64,000 nt of DNA from Pontibacter cellulosilyticus. GTDB lineage: Bacteria; Bacteroidota; Bacteroidia; Cytophagales; Hymenobacteraceae. The stretch lies in contig NZ_JACRVF010000001.1 in assembly GCF_014306105.1 (NCBI RefSeq), forward strand, positions 1,690,413 to 1,754,412, in the 5' to 3' direction. The position numbers were made by a program, and so were the translations under genes. The stretch's first letter is position 1. Each line of letters begins with the position of its first letter. The notes beneath the pieces are model-generated. The model worked only from the letters and a program-made list of their open reading frames with translations, searched no databases and was not told the DNA's origin. This document shows positions 59,711 through 64,000 of the stretch, in pieces.

Positions 59711-61087
59711 TTGAAAGACATGAACATATCTTTACCAAAAGTTTTGATTCTTTCTCTGCTTGGGTTCCTGCTTTTAAGTTTGATTGGGGCTCAGGCACAA
59801 GACTCCTATACCATAACTGTGGAGGATGTAAGCGATAGAAAGGTAAGAGTTGAGGCAACGCTGTATCCGAAGAACGATACCCTGCTCATGAGCCCCTACG
59901 GAGCCACGAATTTAAAAGACGGCTGTGCTACTTTCGTTAAAAACGTATCTGCAAAAACCAGCTCAGGAGAACAAATTGGTATCAGTCAACTAGATAATGG
60001 AGTTTTTGTACTTGATAATGCTAGCAAAAGCAAAAAGGTACATCTCAGCTACATCGTAAATATGCAGCATGAGAAACAGAAGTGGCCATTCGGATATAAA
60101 GAGGCAGCTTATGTGAATAATGAGATGCTGATGGCCACCGGTAATGCTCTTTTTATAACCAGGTTAGATGTAGATAGTGCCACTATAAATTTTAAGCTTA
60201 AAAAGCCTTATAAAGTAGCCAATGCTTGGAAACAGACTGCGCCAGCCTCTTATGTTGCAAAAGGTGCAGAAGAATTGGTATGGACGGTGCTCGCAATCGG
60301 AAACTTCAACCTATCAGAAATCCAGACAGGAAAAACAAAGATACTGCTGGCCTATAGCAACGAACTATCACCATCAAAAAAACTGGTTGAGTCCACCATC
60401 AGAAAAGCTGTTAAGAAGTATGAAAGCATTTATGGAGGTTCTCCTTCCAGGCAGCCGTCTGCCCCAGACAAGTACCTGTATGTAATGAACGTTGACAGCT
60501 CCTATGTGGGAGGTGGTGCTGCTTTTACAAATTCCATCAGCATACTTCTTAATGCTGCACCAGCACATACAAAAAAAGCAGGCACTACATCATGGCATCA
60601 CATCCTGGTACACGAGATCGGGCACTTATGGAATGGACGGTCTTTAAAGACAGGCGAAAGCACGGAGTGGTTTAACGAAGGGTTTACTGATTATTTAGCT
60701 TATAGAGTGGAGCATGAATTGGGGCTGTTCAATAAGAGTGAGTGGGAAGAAATGCTATCGCAAAAGCAAGCGGAGTACAACAAGGCAAGAGAAAAAAATA
60801 AGGTTACGTTGGCAGCAGCCGGCAAAGACAAAGGCCACAACTATGATATTATTTACAGTGGGGGCCTTTTTCTCGCACACAAGCTGAATACAGAAATAAA
60901 GAAGGCGACAAAGACCAAAAAAGACCTAAGTGATTTCATGCAGAATATGTATGCAGCCTTTTCGTCTAAAGATAAACCCATTGGTAATAAAGACATCAAG
61001 TTAATTGCCGAACAGGCATGCTCCTGTAACCTTGACAATCTATTTCTAGAGGTAACAGATCAGAAACTCTCCAACAAGATTGAATAG
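59711..61087 (+). CDS. Secreted gluzincin (M61/M1-like) metallopeptidase
   Basis: 458 residues. The signal sequence is VLILSLLGFLLLSLIGAQAQ (an ATG at 59720 is an alternative start). The N-terminal half is a beta domain resembling that of M61/M1 proteins (SYTITVEDVSDRKVRVEATLY split). The zinc site is HEIGHLWNGRSLKTGESTEW with third ligand Glu in WFNEGFTDYLAYR. Unlike the M61 enzymes in this window it has no PDZ domain and ends in a small Cys pair (EQACSCNLDNL). Expected to cleave peptides in the periplasm or outside. The next gene starts 40 bases later, so they are probably co-transcribed. Confidence 0.87.
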   Translation: MKDMNISLPKVLILSLLGFLLLSLIGAQAQDSYTITVEDVSDRKVRVEATLYPKNDTLLMSPYGATNLKDGCATFVKNVSAKTSSGEQIGISQLDNGVFVLDNASKSKKVHLSYIVNMQHEKQKWPFGYKEAAYVNNEMLMATGNALFITRLDVDSATINFKLKKPYKVANAWKQTAPASYVAKGAEELVWTVLAIGNFNLSEIQTGKTKILLAYSNELSPSKKLVESTIRKAVKKYESIYGGSPSRQPSAPDKYLYVMNVDSSYVGGGAAFTNSISILLNAAPAHTKKAGTTSWHHILVHEIGHLWNGRSLKTGESTEWFNEGFTDYLAYRVEHELGLFNKSEWEEMLSQKQAEYNKAREKNKVTLAAAGKDKGHNYDIIYSGGLFLAHKLNTEIKKATKTKKDLSDFMQNMYAAFSSKDKPIGNKDIKLIAEQACSCNLDNLFLEVTDQKLSNKIE

Positions 61088-61127
61088 AGTATTTATAGTT
61101 CTAAAAGACACTTTCAAACCCATCAAT

Positions 61128-62333
61128 ATGAAAAAGGCATTCTCCATTCTATTTGCAGCAACTGTTGCCTGTACGGCAGCTAAGGCAGTATCACTGCCCA
61201 CCATTTCCTACAATGATGCAGTAAATTTCTCTTCAGCTATACAAGACACCACCAAATCCAAGAAGTCTAAAAACCATGTGGAGATCAGCTCTAACAATGG
61301 AGAAAGTAAGGGCAACTTTATCTACATAAACAATGGCACGCACGAAGAGATAAAGTATAACGGCACCATTACGCTTACCAATGACAACAGAGATGTAAAA
61401 AGCATATCTCCGGATGGCTACCTCCGCTATGAGAAGAAAGAGAATGGTGTTGCTCGCAAACTGGAAATTGAAAGTGACAAAAGCGGCAACCTTACCCGCA
61501 AATATTATGAAGCTGGCAAACAGGTAGCTTATGAGCCTGCAGGCAAGCAATGGCTGCAGCTGGTAATGCCGGAGATCATTATTAAAACAGGAATTGGCCT
61601 GGAAGCTATACTAGAGGAGGCGTACAAGAAAAATAGTGCCAAAGGAGTATTGGCGGAAGCAGACAGAACCACCAGTGACAGCAACAGATCAAAGATCATA
61701 AGATACCTGTTGGCACAGCCCAACCTGCCAGCAAACGACGTGAAACTGGCACTGGAGTATGCAGGCAAAAACACGAACTCTGATTATGAGCTTGGCAAGC
61801 TTTTACGACAGATTCCATCTTCCTATTTGGCAAAAGATGACATTGCAACTGCTTACCTGCAGGCCGCCCAGAAAATTTCGTCAGACTATGAAATGCGCAA
61901 GGCTTTGTCGCACATACTTACTGTAGGCGAATTAAGTAACAGTTCAACAGGCATGGCCATAAAAGCGCTTTCATCTATTTCGTCAGACTACGAGAAGAGC
62001 AAGGTAATACAGCAACTGGCCGAGCAAAAGAGTTTCCTCGCTGACAACTATAAAGCCACCTTTGCTGTGATCAACAGCATTTCATCGGATTATGAAAAGG
62101 CAAAATCGATCAGCAGTATACTGAGCAAGCAGAAGCTCTCGGAGGCACAGTACCAATCCTTATTTCCAGTGGTTACCAGCATTAGCTCCGACTATGAGAA
62201 GAGCAAGGTGCTGCGCAACATGGCTGCACGAATACCGTCAAATGCCACTGCTCTGCACGAAGACTACAGAAAAGCAGCCAAAACTATCAGTTCTGAATAC
62301 GAATACAAAAAAGCCATGGAGGCGCTGAACTAG
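61128..62333 (+). CDS. Secreted repeat protein with six SDYE helical repeats
   Basis: 401 residues from the ATG at 61128 (an in-frame Met 16 codons upstream overlaps the previous stop and adds a polar lead). Signal peptide KKAFSILFAATVACTAAKA. A beta part (residues 45-110: GNFIYINNGTHEEIKYNGTI) precedes a helical part in which (I/T)-S-S-(D/E)-Y-E-x3-K recurs near residues 217, 250, 284, 319, 354 and 388, with 33-35 residue spacing: SDYELGKLL, SDYEMRKAL, SDYEKSKVI, SDYEKAKSI, SDYEKSKVL, SEYEYKKAM. This is an alpha solenoid. I recall similar repeats in Bacteroidota exported proteins near BlaR1/M56 proteases; here the neighbour is a gluzincin protease. Function unknown. Confidence 0.8.
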   Translation: MKKAFSILFAATVACTAAKAVSLPTISYNDAVNFSSAIQDTTKSKKSKNHVEISSNNGESKGNFIYINNGTHEEIKYNGTITLTNDNRDVKSISPDGYLRYEKKENGVARKLEIESDKSGNLTRKYYEAGKQVAYEPAGKQWLQLVMPEIIIKTGIGLEAILEEAYKKNSAKGVLAEADRTTSDSNRSKIIRYLLAQPNLPANDVKLALEYAGKNTNSDYELGKLLRQIPSSYLAKDDIATAYLQAAQKISSDYEMRKALSHILTVGELSNSSTGMAIKALSSISSDYEKSKVIQQLAEQKSFLADNYKATFAVINSISSDYEKAKSISSILSKQKLSEAQYQSLFPVVTSISSDYEKSKVLRNMAARIPSNATALHEDYRKAAKTISSEYEYKKAMEALN

Positions 62334-62471
62334 CGTTTATCTACAAAATCAGGAGGCTGGTCGAAAACAGGAGTAGTAGGCTTATCTAAAATGCTACATT
62401 AGAGTAAATAGTAATGGCTAGCTGTATTCCAGTAGTTAATATGCTGTAACAGTAAAAATAAAAAGGGAACA

Positions 62472-62927
62472 ATGAGCACAAAAGCATTTGACTTCTTCCG
62501 TCGCCACAGCGCTTATGGAGCCCTTTTTATCAGGCTGGCTATTGGAGTGTTTATAATTTATGGGGTGCAGGATAACGTTTTCAGTTGGGCAAGGATGTTG
62601 GAGTTCAGAGATTTTCTGAACGAGCGCGGAGTACCTTACCCACTCGTTGCAGCCCATTTATCGGTGTATGTACAGTTTATCTGTGGTATACTTTTATTGG
62701 TAGGCGGTGCTGTACGCTTAGCAGGCTTGTTCCTGATCCTAAACTTTACAGCAGCCATTTTTATTGCGCATATCGGGCAGACTTTCCCGCAGTACTACCC
62801 GGCAGCACAATTGATTGCTGTTGGCTTTTATTTTTTGTTTAACGGTGCAGGCCCAGTGTCCTTAGATGCTTACTTCAGCCGGAAACGAGCACAAAGTATA
62901 GATCGTACGTTACCAGTTAATGCATGA
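62472..62927 (+). CDS. DoxX family membrane protein
   Basis: 151 residues with four hydrophobic segments (ALFIRLAIGVFIIYGVQ, LSVYVQFICGILLLVGGAV, AGLFLILNFTAAIFIAHI, LIAVGFYFLFNGAGPVSLD), the size and layout of DoxX/DoxD-like proteins; the final GAGPVSLDAYFSRK is a family hallmark. The family is linked to redox and thiol-stress functions in several bacteria, but the role is not settled. The M61 gene follows after 23 bases, so they may be co-transcribed. Confidence 0.88.
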   Translation: MSTKAFDFFRRHSAYGALFIRLAIGVFIIYGVQDNVFSWARMLEFRDFLNERGVPYPLVAAHLSVYVQFICGILLLVGGAVRLAGLFLILNFTAAIFIAHIGQTFPQYYPAAQLIAVGFYFLFNGAGPVSLDAYFSRKRAQSIDRTLPVNA

Positions 62928-62950
62928 TACTAGCTTTATAAAAATATACG

Positions 62951-64000
62951 ATGTTGCTAAAAAAGACCATACTCCTGCTTAGTCTTGGGCTGAGCCTCAC
63001 TTTAACCGGTAATGTTGCTGCACAGCAGCGCCAGACCGATAAGTATAACGTTACCGTAGACCTTACGCAGGTAAAGGATGACAAAGTACAGGTAACACTG
63101 CAACCGCCGCAGCTAAAAACGAACGAAGTAATTTACAATATTCCCAAAGTTGTGCCCGGTACTTATTCTGTATCAGATTTCGGCAGGTTTGTAACAGACT
63201 TTAAGGCGCTGGATAAAAACGGAAATGCCTTGGCCGTAGAGCAACTTGATACCAACCGCTGGAAGATCAGCAACGCAAACAAACTGGCAAAGATCACTTA
63301 TTGGGTTGATGACACCTTTGATGCTGATGTGCGGGAAAATGCAGTGTTTGAACCCGGTGGAACGAACATCGAAGCAGACAAGAATTTCCTGATAAACCCC
63401 TTTGGCTTTATCGGTTATTTTGATGGCATGAAGCAGGTGCCGTACGAATTAAACGTTACCAAGCCAGAAGGATTTTATGGCGCTACGCCGCTTATCGCCA
63501 CATCCAGCACGGCCACTAAAGATACGTACCAGGTGCCAAACTATGTGGAGCTGGCCGATTCGCCGTTGATGTATAACCGCCCCGATACAACTGTCCTGAA
63601 TTTAGGAAATACCGAAGTACTTGTTTCAGTATACTCTCCGTCGGGCCGCGTTACTTCCAAGCCTATTGCCGCCAACGTGCGCGATATACTGGAGGCACAG
63701 CGTAAATACCTGGGTGGCACCTTGCCAGTAGATAAGTATGCGTTCCTGATTTATGTGCCGGAGCGTGTGGGCAAAACCGGTTCTTACGGAGCATTGGAGC
63801 ATTCTTACTCCTCAGTATACTTTTTACCGGAAATGCCCGCCGAGCAGTTTAGCTCCACCATCCGTGATGTGGCTGCCCATGAGTTTTTCCATATCGTAAC
63901 GCCACTCAACATCCATTCCGAAGAGATAGGCAACTTCGACTTCATCAACCCAAAAATGTCGAAGCACCTGTGGTTGTATGAGGGGGTAACTGAATATTTC
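62951..64000 (+). CDS. M61-family metallopeptidase, partial (runs off the window)
   Basis: 350 codons are open to the window edge. The signal peptide is LKKTILLLSLGLSLTLTGNVAAQ. The beta domain (VVPGTYSVSDFGRFVTDFKALDKNG split) and zinc site AAHEFFHIVTPLNIHSEEI plus LWLYEGVTEYF align well with the M61 enzyme at 17552, so it is a paralogue; the C-terminal PDZ part should lie beyond the window. Exported aminopeptidase by family. Confidence 0.9.
   Translation, partial: MLLKKTILLLSLGLSLTLTGNVAAQQRQTDKYNVTVDLTQVKDDKVQVTLQPPQLKTNEVIYNIPKVVPGTYSVSDFGRFVTDFKALDKNGNALAVEQLDTNRWKISNANKLAKITYWVDDTFDADVRENAVFEPGGTNIEADKNFLINPFGFIGYFDGMKQVPYELNVTKPEGFYGATPLIATSSTATKDTYQVPNYVELADSPLMYNRPDTTVLNLGNTEVLVSVYSPSGRVTSKPIAANVRDILEAQRKYLGGTLPVDKYAFLIYVPERVGKTGSYGALEHSYSSVYFLPEMPAEQFSSTIRDVAAHEFFHIVTPLNIHSEEIGNFDFINPKMSKHLWLYEGVTEYF

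Noticed and set aside
1-64000. tRNA, rRNA, CRISPR array, insertion sequence or prophage
   Set aside because: I looked for CCA-ending cloverleaf-type inverted repeats, regularly spaced direct repeats and transposase or integrase motifs and found none.

Overview
The window looks like chromosomal DNA of a Bacteroidota bacterium of the order Cytophagales, most like a Hymenobacteraceae (Pontibacter-type) genome. This is inferred from family content and style rather than from a marker gene: 800-residue MacB/FtsX permeases, TolB-propeller amidohydrolases, M61 and M28 secreted peptidases, BamA-like outer-membrane proteins, promoters with a TAnnTTTG-type -7 box, and very few Shine-Dalgarno sites. I see no rRNA, tRNA, CRISPR array, transposase or phage gene.

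Layout. 1-4633: the edge of a hypothetical gene, a yebC/CoA-transferase pair, a tiny membrane peptide with its own terminator, a DEAD-box helicase and a small membrane protein. 4854-10032: glpD, a DUF4168 secreted protein, an AT-richer DUF4304 gene between palindromic attC-like flanks, three GNAT-type acetyltransferases and a DUF3820 protein. 10090-12580: a gluconate kinase / 6-phosphogluconate dehydrogenase operon. 12752-19372: M28 peptidase, an HTH regulator, a META-domain protein, a striking low-complexity Arg/Tyr/Asp/Ser protein, a VOC protein and an M61 peptidase. 19435-19975 is a non-coding mosaic of palindromic repeats. 20035-26873: two amidohydrolases in one operon, a BamA-like protein and a YeiH transporter. 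27048-28416: an ArsR regulator with a clear operator, a rhodanese lipoprotein and a small hypothetical protein. 28535-34518: sbcD and sbcC separated by an AT-rich foreign-looking membrane gene. 34610-42855: lipoproteins, a TolB-amidohydrolase fusion, a thermonuclease and its neighbour sharing a Cys-rich tail, a universal stress protein, a hypothetical protein and an HNH protein.

42966-45177 (minus) is a compact four-gene signalling unit: small Cys-tail protein, 7-TM protein, NarL-type histidine kinase and a receiver-only response regulator. 45286-46519 holds a methyltransferase and a thioredoxin. 46566-59595 is the most coherent system: an NtrC/NtrY-type two-component pair diverges from an HlyD adaptor, a LolD/MacB ATPase and three tandem paralogous 800-residue permeases. 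The shared intergenic region carries two 16-bp dyads 22 bp apart and a -24/-12-like element, so sigma-54 control of the exporter by the adjacent regulator is likely. 59711-64000: a gluzincin protease, a secreted protein with six SDYE repeats, a DoxX protein and the start of another M61 peptidase.

Across the whole window the word AAGTATA/TATACTT is strongly over-represented (about 120 copies by hand count against roughly 10 expected), inside and outside genes, and it distorts codon choice. I regard this as the most unusual signal that the gene list does not explain.
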